Shown one piece after another: positions 35,599 through 45,304 of a DNA stretch of 64,000 nt. Every line of letters starts with the position of its first letter. The stretch's first letter is position 1. The notes under the pieces were generated by a model that saw nothing but the letters and a program-made list of their open reading frames with translations, did no database searches and was not told the DNA's origin. Both the position numbers and the translations under genes were made by a program. This stretch comes from Pseudomonas neustonica (GTDB taxonomy: Bacteria > Pseudomonadota > Gammaproteobacteria > Pseudomonadales > Pseudomonadaceae): positions 186,001 through 250,000 of the forward strand of contig NZ_RKKU01000003.1 in the NCBI RefSeq assembly GCF_003797945.1, written 5' to 3'.

Positions 35599-36349
35599 AT
35601 GCTTGAGTTTGCTTTGTGGGGTTTGCTCGGGTTGGTGCTGATCGGACCATTGTTTATGAATACTGTTGGCCCCTTTATCGTTTGGCGCACGCAAAAAATT
35701 CCAACCAGTGTCCAGTTTGAACCACTATCCGATGACGAGTTTTTTGTGCAATGCACAGAAGCTGTCCCCTATTTGGATGAGCAGATGGGCGATGCTGGGT
35801 TTGTGGTGGTAGGTAACTCGTCGTTGAGCGACACGCACACCGCAACTTACTTTCGGGTCTATTTGGCATGAGCAGTTAAAACTGGCTGGGACGGTTGTTG
35901 GTACCACTGCCACCAACCAGCCGGATTTCACTTACTGCGAACTCTCGCAAAAATTCTCCGATGGCCGCTGGCTGAACGTCTCCAACAGCAGCAGTCCGGA
36001 AGCTTACCCTGAACTGTCGATCAAACAGAGCTTTCGGTTTCCGGATGTTCTCGAGGTTGGGCAGTTGTTGTCACGCCATGCTCAACTGCGGCACCGCCTG
36101 AAGCGCGACAAGCAACCCGTTGCCTACCAGGCCGATCAAGGCTTTGCCGAGATCGCCGCCTTCCTGCGTGAAGAGTCAGATTTGCTGCTGGCCAAAGGGC
36201 TGCTGAAACCTGAGGTCGACACGAATGGCAAGCGCTCACTAACACTCCACGGCGCCTTCGCGATGACCTGGCGGTCGGTGTGGCCGGGGAGGGTGATTCT
36301 TGCTGCTGTGGGGAGGTGGCGGCGGCGAAGGCTTCTCGGTCAGGCTTGA
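35599..36349 (+). pseudogene. Frameshifted membrane-anchored hypothetical protein
   Basis: The first 90 codons (one N-terminal membrane helix, then PTSVQFEPLSDDEFFVQCTEAVPYLDEQMGDAGF-type sequence) end at a TGA at 35869. The other plus frame is open through that point and continues as HEQLKLAGTVVGTTATNQPDFTYCE ... VLEVGQLLSRHAQLRHRLKRDK to 36349. Removing one G in the TTGGCAT at 35864-35869 joins them into one protein of about 250 residues. GGGAG precedes the ATG. I do not recognise a family. It is a true frameshift mutation or a sequencing error. Confidence 0.75.
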
Positions 36350-36399
36350 TGACGGATTTGATAATGCAGGCGCACCTGCCGGGTGCGCGGTTTGATAAA

Positions 36400-39300
36400 T
36401 TAGCCAACCAACACGGAGAATTCTTTAAACATTGCCGCAGGCAACGGTTCTTGCAACCGCCAGGTAATGCTCATTGGTTTATTGCCATGCGACTTTTCCA
36501 AAACGGCCGGGCCGCACGCTATATAAGGCGACTGTTTGTTGGTTCTGACGAACAACTGAAAACGCCAACCGTTATCTGGGCTTTGCAGGTAGCGTTGACC
36601 TGTTTTGGTCATTGGGCCAGCCGAGTTCTGTGATTGCCAGTGAAATAGGTCATTGCTAATTGCATAGTCGTGATAAGCCACGCCTTCATGCAACGCGTTG
36701 CTCTTGTCCAGGGTTACAAAAAGCAGCTCGGTATTGATGTCCTTTAGCGCTAGAACCCCTGCTTGGAATGGGGCACGTTGGGCCCCAGTCAGAAAGCCGA
36801 CTGCGGTGAGGATCTCGCGTATTTGGTAAGCACCGTGTAGCTGCAACGGTGTGTGTTCCATTTGACGGAGGGGTTTAGTTTGGCGATCTACATGCGCGAG
36901 GAGGTACTCACTTAGCTCTACCAGCTCTTGGCATACTGTTGGGGTCTTTTGCAGGCGGTCTAGGAATTCGGCGCCTGTACCTGTCTGCATGTGTTGCCCA
37001 TCGATTTGATACGCGAGCATCTGGGCTCTTAGGTGTTCTTGGGGGGTGTTAAGGCTATACCGCCCTCGTTTTTCGCCCACTTTGTGCAATAACGTAAGTT
37101 GTTGGACGTCGTTGACATGCAAAAGGCTGGAGAAGCGGCGGCTGAAATAGTTTTCTTCATCGTCTACTGGTTCTGTGAGTAAGCCTGCAGCGCGCTTCAA
37201 GTTCGTCCAACCTGTGTTACCGCTGCTTGTATCGCGGTAAATATCGTTGATATCGAGATGTTGGTCTTTAAGAAAGTCTGCCAGGTTTGGGGGGCGGCCT
37301 GAATTTAGCTGTGCGTAGCCGCTTAGTTCGCGTTGTAGCTTTTTCCAATTCTGATTGAGTGTGTTGCGAAGGCTACGCAGGATTTGCTCTCGGGCTTGCT
37401 TCTGCAGTTGCATATGGCAGCCGCTAGGCAGTCGTGCAAAGCCCTTCTCGACTCCTTCAAGAAGCTCGCGCTTGTTTAGTCCGGTGATACTGCTATACAG
37501 TAGGTCAAAGCGATAGTGCTCAGCATGTTGGCCGACAAAGTCGAGCACCAAGCAGCTCTTTTTTCGGTCGTGCAAACGCAAGCCGCGCCCTAGCTGCTGC
37601 TGGAATACCGTGGCGCTTTGCGTGGGCCGCAGTAATAGCAAGGTGTCTACAAAGGGCAGGTCGACACCTTCGTTGAAAATGTCCACGGTCACGATCGCGT
37701 GAATGCTTCCAGCTTCCAAATCTTTGGGGATCTGTGCACGTTCTTGCTGAGATGTGCCGGCGGTAATCACTTTGCTAATGATGCCCAGTTCGTTGAATAA
37801 CTGACTCATAAACTCTGCATGCGCGACGTTTACGCAGAATACCAAGGTGCGGCAATCGCGAGGGTCGGTGACAAGCTCATTCCACGCTTTAACGACGGAT
37901 TTGGCGCGTTGGACGTTGTGGCTAATAAGCATGCCTAGTGCAGCTGTTTCTTCCGCGCGTTGCCACGGTACGGAACTCAGGTCGGTCTCATCATCACAAG
38001 CGTAGTATTCAAATGGGCACAACAACTGCAAATCTAGCGCGCGCCAAAGGCGCAGTTCTGCGGCGGGAGAGCCGTCAGGACGGTTATTGAAGTGGTGGAG
38101 GATGTTTTGTCCGTCTGCCCGCTCGGGAGTAGCCGTAAGGCCGAGCAGAATCTTTGGTTGGATTGCTGAAATCAGTTTTAGAAAGCTCGCCGCTGCTATG
38201 TGGTGGCACTCATCAATAACGACAGTGTGCCAATAGTCAGGGCCGAGTGTGGCTATCAAATCGCGATTGTTGACAGTGGTAATGCTGGCGAACAAGTGGC
38301 TGTGGTTGTCAGGCTCATGGTTGCCGTCTAGGAGCTCGCCAAAATTAGCATCGTTGAGTACTTGGCGATACACGTGACGGGCTTGCCGTAAGAGCTCGGA
38401 TCGGTGTGCGACAAAAAGCAAGCGCGGCCGACCTCCGACTGATCTGCAGTTTGCCCTGTAGTCGAATGCAGCCATGACCGTTTTACCTGTACCGGTTGCA
38501 GCCACCAGCAGGTTGCGCCATCTTCCCATAGCGCGCTCGCTTTCAAGCTGCTCAAGGATCTCCTGTTGGAAAGGCTTAGGTGTGACTTCCAGAAAGGTGG
38601 TTACAGCTGGACCGAAGCCGTGACTATCCTCTCGCTTGAGAGAGGCCTTCAGGAGTTGACGGTGTTGAGGGTCATCAGGGTTGTAGTGCTGAAATTCGCC
38701 GTCTTCCCAGAGGGTTTCAAAGTGTGCCTGGGCCCGGTGAAATAGATTGTTCTGGCCTTTTTCTGTGAACTTTACTGTCCACTCCAGCCCACCCATGAGG
38801 GCTGCGCCTGATAGATTGGCGCTACCTACATAGGCAGAACCGAACCCGGTCTCTCGCTGAAAAATCCACGCTTTGGCGTGCAGTCTAGTGCGCCTGCCGT
38901 CGAGCGATATGCGTACTTCCGTATTGGGCAGCTGTGCGAGCATGTCGAGCGCTTTTTGCTCAGTTGCGCCGGTGTAGGTAGTAGTTAGAACGCGAAGTGT
39001 GGTTTGTGACCTACCTTGGGCATCTGCGCTGGTTATGCGCTTCAAGGTGTCGATGATCTTGCGAACGCCGGAGACGGTTATAAAGCTGACCAAGATGTCT
39101 ACCTGATCGCAGCAAGCCAGCTCTGCCTGCAGCTCATGTAGTAGGGGCGGGGAGTCCCTGCCTGCGGTGAACAGCCATGGCTGGGCCAAGCCAATACTCG
39201 GTAAATCAGGCATTGCCGCGACGGGTGATACGGCCTTTAGCAAGGAAGGGGGTAGCGCAACTTCGGGCAGACCCAAATGCATTGCACGTAGCTGCAAGAA

Positions 39301-39534
39301 GCGGACTAGCTCATTGATCAGCTCAGCTTGAGCGAGTGATTTATTGTTCTCGGTTACTCTAGTCTCCGCGAGAGTACGTGACAGCAGCTCAGTGAGTAAC
39401 TCTGCAAGTCGTTCGTGGCTCCACTCTGGTGCAAGAGGCTCCGTCTGCTGATATAGCGGAGAATCAACGAGTTTTTCCTGTATGTCGGTTGTGATTAGTG
39501 CGTCATAGAGTCCTGGCAATAAGTGGTCTGACAT
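36400..39534 (-). CDS. PLD-nuclease / DEAD-box helicase / DUF3427 protein
   Basis: 1044 residues. N-terminal phospholipase-D-like nuclease domain with RLHAKAWIFQRE and GSANLSGAAL (HxK plus the distal motif). SF2 helicase core from about residue 330: Walker A AATGTGKTVMAA, motif II VVIDECHH, motif III GLTATPERADG, motif VI QQLGRGLRLHDRKKS. C-terminal DUF3427 region (RPPNLADFLKDQHLDINDIYR ... RFQLFVRTNKQSPY). Base composition is visibly more AT-rich than its neighbours, as in transferred DNA. Such proteins are proposed to act in DNA repair or phage defence; that is inference. Start ATG 39534; AAGGA upstream. Confidence 0.9.
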   Translation of the reverse strand: MSDHLLPGLYDALITTDIQEKLVDSPLYQQTEPLAPEWSHERLAELLTELLSRTLAETRVTENNKSLAQAELINELVRFLQLRAMHLGLPEVALPPSLLKAVSPVAAMPDLPSIGLAQPWLFTAGRDSPPLLHELQAELACCDQVDILVSFITVSGVRKIIDTLKRITSADAQGRSQTTLRVLTTTYTGATEQKALDMLAQLPNTEVRISLDGRRTRLHAKAWIFQRETGFGSAYVGSANLSGAALMGGLEWTVKFTEKGQNNLFHRAQAHFETLWEDGEFQHYNPDDPQHRQLLKASLKREDSHGFGPAVTTFLEVTPKPFQQEILEQLESERAMGRWRNLLVAATGTGKTVMAAFDYRANCRSVGGRPRLLFVAHRSELLRQARHVYRQVLNDANFGELLDGNHEPDNHSHLFASITTVNNRDLIATLGPDYWHTVVIDECHHIAAASFLKLISAIQPKILLGLTATPERADGQNILHHFNNRPDGSPAAELRLWRALDLQLLCPFEYYACDDETDLSSVPWQRAEETAALGMLISHNVQRAKSVVKAWNELVTDPRDCRTLVFCVNVAHAEFMSQLFNELGIISKVITAGTSQQERAQIPKDLEAGSIHAIVTVDIFNEGVDLPFVDTLLLLRPTQSATVFQQQLGRGLRLHDRKKSCLVLDFVGQHAEHYRFDLLYSSITGLNKRELLEGVEKGFARLPSGCHMQLQKQAREQILRSLRNTLNQNWKKLQRELSGYAQLNSGRPPNLADFLKDQHLDINDIYRDTSSGNTGWTNLKRAAGLLTEPVDDEENYFSRRFSSLLHVNDVQQLTLLHKVGEKRGRYSLNTPQEHLRAQMLAYQIDGQHMQTGTGAEFLDRLQKTPTVCQELVELSEYLLAHVDRQTKPLRQMEHTPLQLHGAYQIREILTAVGFLTGAQRAPFQAGVLALKDINTELLFVTLDKSNALHEGVAYHDYAISNDLFHWQSQNSAGPMTKTGQRYLQSPDNGWRFQLFVRTNKQSPYIACGPAVLEKSHGNKPMSITWRLQEPLPAAMFKEFSVLVG

Positions 39535-39615
39535 ACAGGCGTCCTTGTCGTTAACAGCGGCGACCAGGTTAATAGCTTTCGTTTGTAGGATCGAGCACAA
39601 ACAGTATCCACCCAA

Positions 39616-39655
39616 ACAAAAAGCCCGCCCCTTTTGCAAGGAGACGGGCTCTTCA
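39616..39655 (-). terminator. Terminator of the SDR gene
   Basis: On the minus strand AGCCCG(T)CTCC pairs with GGGGCGGGCT around a loop TTGCAAAA, followed by TTTTTG. A degenerate GCTTAAA-type heptamer tract (39677-39712) lies between the SDR stop and this hairpin. Confidence 0.8.
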
Positions 39656-39715
39656 GACTTGTTTCCAGCTTTCGACCTTCAGCTTAGCGTTTGCGGCTTA
39701 AAGCTTAAAGCGCCG

Positions 39716-40621
39716 TTAGGCAAACTTCTGGATGTTGGCCATCAACTCACGCAGTGCTTCGATGTTGTCCTTCGGATGCACGGCGCCTTCGAAGTTGCAC
39801 AGTTGCTCGAAGTTGGCGGCAACGTCTTCCGGGGTGAAGCCTTCGTCGGGGTTGAAGCCGATGCCCAGTGAACGCTCCCAGCGTACTTTACCCATCCAGC
39901 CGCCGCCGACTTCGAACAGGCTGCCGGTTTCCTTGCAGTCTTCGGAGCAGAGGAAGGCAACCAGTGGGCTGACCAGTTCAGGCTTGAGCTTTTCGAAAGC
40001 GCCTTCCGGGAACAGGCCTTCAGTCATGCGCGTGCCGCCGGTGGGGGCGATGGCGTTGACGAAGATGTTGTTCTTGCGGCCTTCGATGGCCAGGGTGCGA
40101 GTCAGGCCGTACAGGCCCAGCTTGGCCATGCCGTAGTTGGCCTGGCCAAAGTTACCGTAGATACCGGAGGTGGACGCGGTGAAGATGACGCGACCGAAGT
40201 TGCTGTCCTTCATGTGCGGCCAGGCAGCGTGGGTCACTTTGTAAGCGCCTTCAACGTGAACCTTGTAAACCAGGTCCCAGTCGGCATCGCTCATCTTGAC
40301 GAAGCTCTTGTCACGCAGGATACCGGCGTTATTGACGACAACGTCAACACGGCCAAAGTTGTCCATGGCGCACTGAACGATTTTCTCGCCGTCGATCACG
40401 TTGTCAGGGTTGGCAATCGCAGTACCGCCAGCGGCTTTGATTTCTTCAACAACCTTGAGTGCTGCATCGCTGTTGGAGCCTTCACCCTGGGTGCTGCCAC
40501 CCAGATCGTTAACGATGACTTTGGCGCCATGCTTGGCGAACAGCAGGGCGTGCGCGCGGCCAATACCGCCGCCAGCGCCGGTTACGATGACAACTTTGTC
40601 GTCAAAACGAATATCGCTCAT
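39716..40621 (-). CDS. SDR family 3-hydroxyacyl-CoA dehydrogenase-like protein
   Basis: 301 residues. Classical SDR with TGAGGGIGRAHA, NDLGG, VVNNAGILRD, the catalytic Ser in TASTSGIYGN and YGMAKLGLYG. The opening and the C-terminal extension (VRWERSLGIGFNPDEGFTPEDVAANFEQLCNF) match the dehydrogenase domain of peroxisomal multifunctional enzyme type 2 and its bacterial single-domain relatives, which oxidise (R)-3-hydroxyacyl-CoA or related substrates. It is a single gene with its own terminator. Exact acyl or steroid substrate unknown. Confidence 0.9.
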   Translation of the reverse strand: MSDIRFDDKVVIVTGAGGGIGRAHALLFAKHGAKVIVNDLGGSTQGEGSNSDAALKVVEEIKAAGGTAIANPDNVIDGEKIVQCAMDNFGRVDVVVNNAGILRDKSFVKMSDADWDLVYKVHVEGAYKVTHAAWPHMKDSNFGRVIFTASTSGIYGNFGQANYGMAKLGLYGLTRTLAIEGRKNNIFVNAIAPTGGTRMTEGLFPEGAFEKLKPELVSPLVAFLCSEDCKETGSLFEVGGGWMGKVRWERSLGIGFNPDEGFTPEDVAANFEQLCNFEGAVHPKDNIEALRELMANIQKFA

Positions 40622-40860
40622 GGGGTGTTCCCTTCAGTGTGCGGATGAAAAATCGGAGCTCAGTGTCGAACAGTCGTTTGATTAAGGCAAGGGCAGCCTG
40701 ACGGGTGAATAGCTTGATATAAACCGTATTCAGTCTACCAAGTGAGTCTTTGATCGGGTTTTACGTGAGTTGATTAGCGGCAGGGCTTTATCATGCAGAT
40801 ATCGATTGTCGGTAACAATGACGGATCAGGCGTGATTCAGGCGCCCGAGCCGTCAGCCTG

Positions 40861-41556
40861 TTAAACGGTGAGATAACGCTGAATCAGCTCATCATCCAGC
40901 GTCTCCATCTCGCCGTTAGCGACCACCCGGCCACGCTCCATGATAAAGAAGTGCTCGGCTACGCGACGGGCGAAGGGCAGCTTTTGCTCGACCAACAGGA
41001 CGGTCAGTCCCAGCTCGCTGTTGAGCTTGCGGATCACCTCGCCAATGTCGCGCACGATATTCGGCTGAATGCCTTCAGTCGGCTCATCCAGAATCAGCAG
41101 CTTGGGATCGAGCACCAGTGCGCGGCCAATCGCCAGCTGCTGCTGTTGCCCACCGGACAGGTCACCGCCACGGCGGTGCTTCATTTCTTTGAGTACCGGG
41201 AACAGTTCGTAGATGTGCGGTGGTATCTGTCGCGCCTTGTCGGGGCGCGCGCCGAGCGAGATTTTCAGGTTCTCCTCGACGGTCAGCAGCGGAAAAATCT
41301 CACGCCCCTGTGGCACGTAACCGATGCCCGAGCGGGCGCGGTTTTCGGTGCTCATGCGGGTGATGTCCTGCCCCTTGAGGCTAAGCTGTCCGTCGCGCAC
41401 CGGTAGTAGGCCGGTAATGCATTTGAGCAGCGTCGTTTTGCCCACGCCGTTGCGCCCCAGCAGACAGCTGCAGCTACCTTCTTTCAGTTCCAGATCAAGA
41501 TCCCAGAGAATGTGGCTCTGGTTGTAAAACTGGTTGATGCCTTGAATATTCAGCAC
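40861..41556 (-). CDS. urtE: Urea ABC transporter ATPase UrtE
   Basis: 231 residues, LivF-like ATPase. Walker A GRNGVGKTT, signature LSGGQQQQLAIGRAL, Walker B LLILDEPTEGIQP (EGIQP is typical of UrtE), and the ending MERGRVVANGEMETLDDELIQRYLTV. Last gene of urtABCDE, 3 bases after urtD. Confidence 0.95.
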   Translation of the reverse strand: MLNIQGINQFYNQSHILWDLDLELKEGSCSCLLGRNGVGKTTLLKCITGLLPVRDGQLSLKGQDITRMSTENRARSGIGYVPQGREIFPLLTVEENLKISLGARPDKARQIPPHIYELFPVLKEMKHRRGGDLSGGQQQQLAIGRALVLDPKLLILDEPTEGIQPNIVRDIGEVIRKLNSELGLTVLLVEQKLPFARRVAEHFFIMERGRVVANGEMETLDDELIQRYLTV

Positions 41557-41559
41557 GCC

Positions 41560-42396
41560 TTATTCCCCCAGATAAACTTCGACCACACGCGGATCGCTCT
41601 GTACTTGATCCATGCTGCCCTCGGCTAGCACAGAGCCCTGGTGCAGCACCGTGACCTTGTTGGCGATGGAGCGTACGAACGCCATGTCGTGTTCCACCAC
41701 GATCACCGAGTGACGGCCTTTTAGCGAGGTAAGCAGCTGCGCCGTGTGCTCGACCTCTTCACCGGTCATGCCTGCCACCGGTTCATCCACCAACAGCACG
41801 CGTGGGTTCTGCACCAGCAGCATGCCGATCTCCAGCCACTGCTTCTGGCCGTGGGAGAGTGCGCCGGCTTCCTGTTGGTAGTGGTTGGTAAGGCCGATCT
41901 GGGTAAGCACTTCATCGATGCGGTCACGCTGCTCGCCACTGAGATGATGATTCAGGGTGTACCAGACGTGTTTGTTGGAGGCAGTGGCCAGCTCCAGATT
42001 CTCGAACACCGAGAGCGCCTCGAAGATGGTCGGTTTCTGAAACTTGCGGCCGATACCACCGCGCGCTATCGCATGCTCCGACAGCTTGAGCAGGTTGATG
42101 CGCTGACCAAAGTAGACACTGCCGCTATCGGGTTTGGTCTTGCCAGTAATCACATCCATCATGGTGGTTTTACCGGCGCCATTGGGGCCGATAATGCAGC
42201 GCAGCTCACCATCGTCGATGTACAGGTTGAGGTTGTTCAGCGCCTTGAACCCATCAAAGCTGACACTCACATCCTCAACGTAGAGGATCGGGCCGTGTTT
42301 GGTATCCAGTGACTTGTCGAACGTCGGCGTTGGCTGGACCAGGTCGAATACCTGGTCCGGGCGCCAGGTTTCGCGCAGGCGGTTTAGTGGATTCAT
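41560..42396 (-). CDS. urtD: Urea ABC transporter ATPase UrtD
   Basis: 278 residues, LivG-like. Begins with the UrtD-specific N-terminal extension (about 35 residues), then VEDVSVSFDGFKALNNLNLYIDDGELRCIIGPNGAGKTT, signature ALSHGQKQWLEIGMLL (SHGQKQWLEI is diagnostic for UrtD) and Walker B RVLLVDEPVAGMTGEE. It shares one base with urtC. Confidence 0.96.
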   Translation of the reverse strand: MNPLNRLRETWRPDQVFDLVQPTPTFDKSLDTKHGPILYVEDVSVSFDGFKALNNLNLYIDDGELRCIIGPNGAGKTTMMDVITGKTKPDSGSVYFGQRINLLKLSEHAIARGGIGRKFQKPTIFEALSVFENLELATASNKHVWYTLNHHLSGEQRDRIDEVLTQIGLTNHYQQEAGALSHGQKQWLEIGMLLVQNPRVLLVDEPVAGMTGEEVEHTAQLLTSLKGRHSVIVVEHDMAFVRSIANKVTVLHQGSVLAEGSMDQVQSDPRVVEVYLGE

Positions 42397-43490
42397 TATT
42401 TTTCTCCCTTGCGGCGGAAGCGATCAAACAGGCCGACAATGCCTTTGGGCAGCAGCAGAGTAACCAGTACGAACAGGCCGCCGAGGATGAACAGCCAGGT
42501 TTCCGGCGAGTAGGTAGTAAAGAAGGTCTTGGCGTAGTTCACGCTGAACGCCCCGACAATGGCGCCAAACAGGGTGCCGCGCCCACCGGTTGCGACCCAG
42601 ACCACCATTTCGATCGAGTTGAGTGGCGCAAATTCGCCAGGGTTGATGATGCCGACCTGCGGCACATAAAGCGCACCGGCCACGGCAGCCAGCATGGCGG
42701 AGAAAACGAACAGCCAGAGCTTGTAGCTTTCTACCTGATAACCGCAAAAACGTGTGCGGCTCTCGGCGTCGCGGATCGAGACGATGACGCGCCCGGCACG
42801 GGAGGTGACGATATAGCGGCAGGCCAGATAACCGAGCACCAAGGCAATGGCTGAGGCGATAAAGAGACCCACGCGGGTAGCTTGCGCGGCGAGATCAAAG
42901 CCCAGTATTTCCTTGAAGTCGTTCAGGCCATTGTTGCCGCCAAAGCCCATCTCATTGCGGAAAAAGGCCAGCATCAGCGCATAGGTCAGGGCCTGGGTGA
43001 TGATGGCAAAGTACACCCCGGTTACCCGCGAGCGAAACGCCAGCCAGCCGAAGGCGAGGGCCAGCAGGCCGGGCACCAGCAGCACCATCAGCATGGCAAA
43101 CCAGAACATATCAAAGCCCTGCCAGTACCAGGGTAGTTCCTGCCAGTTGAGTACCACCATGAAGTCCATCAGCTCGGGGTGGCCATAGACACCACGGTCG
43201 CCGATCTGGCGCATCAGGTACATGCCCATGCCGTAGCCGCCGAGGGTGAAGAAGGCGCCATGGCCGAGCGACAGGATGCCGGCATAGCCCCAGATCAGGT
43301 CCACCGAGAGTGCGAGCAGGGCAAAGCAGAGAAACTTGCCGAGCAGCCCGACAGTAAAGTTGGAGACATGGAGCGGTGAATCACCGGGCACCGCCAGATT
43401 ACATATGGGTACGATAATCGCCATGAGGACCACCAGGCCCAGCACCAGCATTCCGCCCCGATCACTGAGTAACAGTCGTTGGGTTAGCAT
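42396..43490 (-). CDS. urtC: Urea ABC transporter permease UrtC
   Basis: 364 residues, LivM-like, eight to ten membrane helices. YAGILSLGHGAFFTLGGYGMGMYLM is the family signature, followed by RNEMGFGGNNGLNDF and the coupling region VSIRDAESRTRFCGYQVESYKL. Lies 42 bases after urtB. It carries the urea across the membrane with UrtB. Confidence 0.95.
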   Translation of the reverse strand: MLTQRLLLSDRGGMLVLGLVVLMAIIVPICNLAVPGDSPLHVSNFTVGLLGKFLCFALLALSVDLIWGYAGILSLGHGAFFTLGGYGMGMYLMRQIGDRGVYGHPELMDFMVVLNWQELPWYWQGFDMFWFAMLMVLLVPGLLALAFGWLAFRSRVTGVYFAIITQALTYALMLAFFRNEMGFGGNNGLNDFKEILGFDLAAQATRVGLFIASAIALVLGYLACRYIVTSRAGRVIVSIRDAESRTRFCGYQVESYKLWLFVFSAMLAAVAGALYVPQVGIINPGEFAPLNSIEMVVWVATGGRGTLFGAIVGAFSVNYAKTFFTTYSPETWLFILGGLFVLVTLLLPKGIVGLFDRFRRKGEK

Positions 43491-43532
43491 ACTTCCCTCG
43501 TTAAATTTATTTGCTTATGGAAGGCGGGGCGA

Positions 43533-45200
43533 TCAGTCAGCCGCCGCCCGTCCTTTTTGCGGGAAGAGTCCCTTGGGCTTTTTCTGGATGAACAGGATCA
43601 ACATGATCAGCACCAGTACCTTGGCCAACATGGCGCCGGCATAGGGCTCAAGAAAGTTGTTGATCAGTCCCAGGCTCATGGCGCTGACCAGCGTGCCCCA
43701 GAGGTTACCTACGCCGCCAAACACCACCACCATGAAGGAATCGATGATGTAGGCCTGGCCGAGATTGGGTCCCACGTTGGTCAGCTGTGAGAGCGCGACA
43801 CCGGCGACGCCAGCCACGCCCGAGCCAAGGCCAAAGGTGAGGGCGTCGACCCAGCTGGAGCGCACACCGACGGCACGAGCCATGGCGCGGTTCTGTGAGA
43901 CGGCGCGTACCTTCAGGCCGAGCGTTGTGCGCTTCATGACCAGCATCAGCGCAAAGAACACCATCAGCCCGAAGATCAGGATGTAAAGACGGGTATAGGT
44001 GATCGACAGCACCGGGTTGATGCTCAGCGTGCCGCTGATCCATTCCGGCGAACTGACCGAACGGTTGAGTGGGCTGAACAGGGTCCGCACGGCTTGTTGC
44101 AACACCAGGCTCAAACCAAAGGTAGCGAGCAGGGTTTCCAGCGGGCGACCATAAAGGAAGCGAATCACCCCGCGTTCGATGGCGATGCCCACCAGCGCGG
44201 TAATCAGAAAGGCGGCGGGTACGGCAATCAGCAGGCTCCACTCGATCAGATCCGGGAAGAGCACCTGCACGCCCCAGGTGGTGTAGGCGCCAATCATGAT
44301 GAGTTCGCCGTGCGCCATGTTGATCACGCCCATCACGCCGAAGGTGATGGCCAGGCCGATAGCGGCGAGTAATAGAACGGAGCCCAGGCTCAGGCCGAAG
44401 AACAGGTTCTCGACAAAGCGGTAGAAGCTGATGCGACTCTGAATCGACTCGATGGCCTCGGCAGCGGCACTGCGTAGCTCAGCGTCGGCATCGTTCTCGG
44501 CAATGCCGCGCAATGCGTTACGCGCTTCCTGCTCCAGCGAGCCGCTGAGTTCATCGATGGCGGCGAGGCGGATGGCGCGGTCATCCGATTGCAGCTGGTA
44601 GACCGCAAGTGCGGTAGTGATCGCGTCCTGCACCCGGCCGGAATCTTCGACTTGCTGATGGGCGCGCAGTAACGCGGCGGTTTCGTCGTCTACGCCATCG
44701 CGAATAAAGCGCTCTACTGCAGCATAGCGCTTGTCGGTATTGGGGTGGTTGAGGTTGAGTTGCGCCACCTGGCCGCGCAGTTGGGTGCGCAGGCTGTTGT
44801 TGACCGGAATACGGCGCAGCCGCTGCGTGCCGGTCAGGTCGGCGCCGCTGAGGGCGTCAGTCAGACGCTCACCGTCGCGGATCGCGATCACCGGCGGTTT
44901 GTCCTTGTTGGCCAGCAAGTCACCGGCCACTAGAGCGTTGAAAACATCGGCCAGGCGTTCATCGCTCTGGCTGGAAAGCTGGTTAACGGTGGCAGCACGG
45001 TCACGCAGGCTGCCGCCGGCCAGTTGTTGTACCAGTTGCTCGAAGGTGGGCTGTTGCGCCTCCGCAGCTGCGGTGGACGGCGTCTCTTCGGGCGCGGAAT
45101 CGGTTGTTTGCGCGTTGGCGTGCAAAGGCAGCAGGCAGGTCAGCCAGAGCAGCACAGCGGGCAGGGTATGCCGGGGTGTAATGCGGCAAAGTGGGTTCAT
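43533..45200 (-). CDS. urtB: Urea ABC transporter permease UrtB, long form
   Basis: 555 residues. A signal peptide (LPAVLLWLTCLLPLHANA) and a periplasmic-type helical domain of about 230 residues with HEAT-like repeats (AIRLAAIDELSGSLEQEARNALR) precede the LivH-like permease, which starts at FYRFVENLFFGLSLGSVLLLAAIGLAITFG and has VINMAHGELIMIGAYTTW. The extended N-terminus is normal for proteobacterial UrtB. I chose ATG 45200 (AGGA upstream), not the upstream codon at 45233. Two hairpins separate it from urtA. Confidence 0.94.
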   Translation of the reverse strand: MNPLCRITPRHTLPAVLLWLTCLLPLHANAQTTDSAPEETPSTAAAEAQQPTFEQLVQQLAGGSLRDRAATVNQLSSQSDERLADVFNALVAGDLLANKDKPPVIAIRDGERLTDALSGADLTGTQRLRRIPVNNSLRTQLRGQVAQLNLNHPNTDKRYAAVERFIRDGVDDETAALLRAHQQVEDSGRVQDAITTALAVYQLQSDDRAIRLAAIDELSGSLEQEARNALRGIAENDADAELRSAAAEAIESIQSRISFYRFVENLFFGLSLGSVLLLAAIGLAITFGVMGVINMAHGELIMIGAYTTWGVQVLFPDLIEWSLLIAVPAAFLITALVGIAIERGVIRFLYGRPLETLLATFGLSLVLQQAVRTLFSPLNRSVSSPEWISGTLSINPVLSITYTRLYILIFGLMVFFALMLVMKRTTLGLKVRAVSQNRAMARAVGVRSSWVDALTFGLGSGVAGVAGVALSQLTNVGPNLGQAYIIDSFMVVVFGGVGNLWGTLVSAMSLGLINNFLEPYAGAMLAKVLVLIMLILFIQKKPKGLFPQKGRAAAD

Positions 45201-45238
45201 AACTGCGGTCCTGAAGGTGTTATTCCGGGGCAAGCAAA

Positions 45239-45291
45239 GGAGGTGTGGTTGTACACACCTCCCGCTCCGCTGGCGCCTATTGCCGCCAGCG
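45239..45291. promoter_or_regulatory. Paired hairpins between urtA and urtB
   Basis: Two perfect inverted repeats in the 104-base gap: GGAGGTGTG/CACACCTCC (45239-45262) and CGCTGGCG/CGCCAGCG (45268-45291). No T-run. Such structures after a binding-protein gene usually protect the upstream mRNA or partially stop transcription, raising UrtA over the permease. Confidence 0.6.
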
Positions 45292-45304
45292 GGTTCGATC
45301 CTGC

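Noticed and set aside
36021-36407. 128-residue minus-strand frame
   Set aside because: Antisense to the frameshifted gene, arginine-rich, no start signal.
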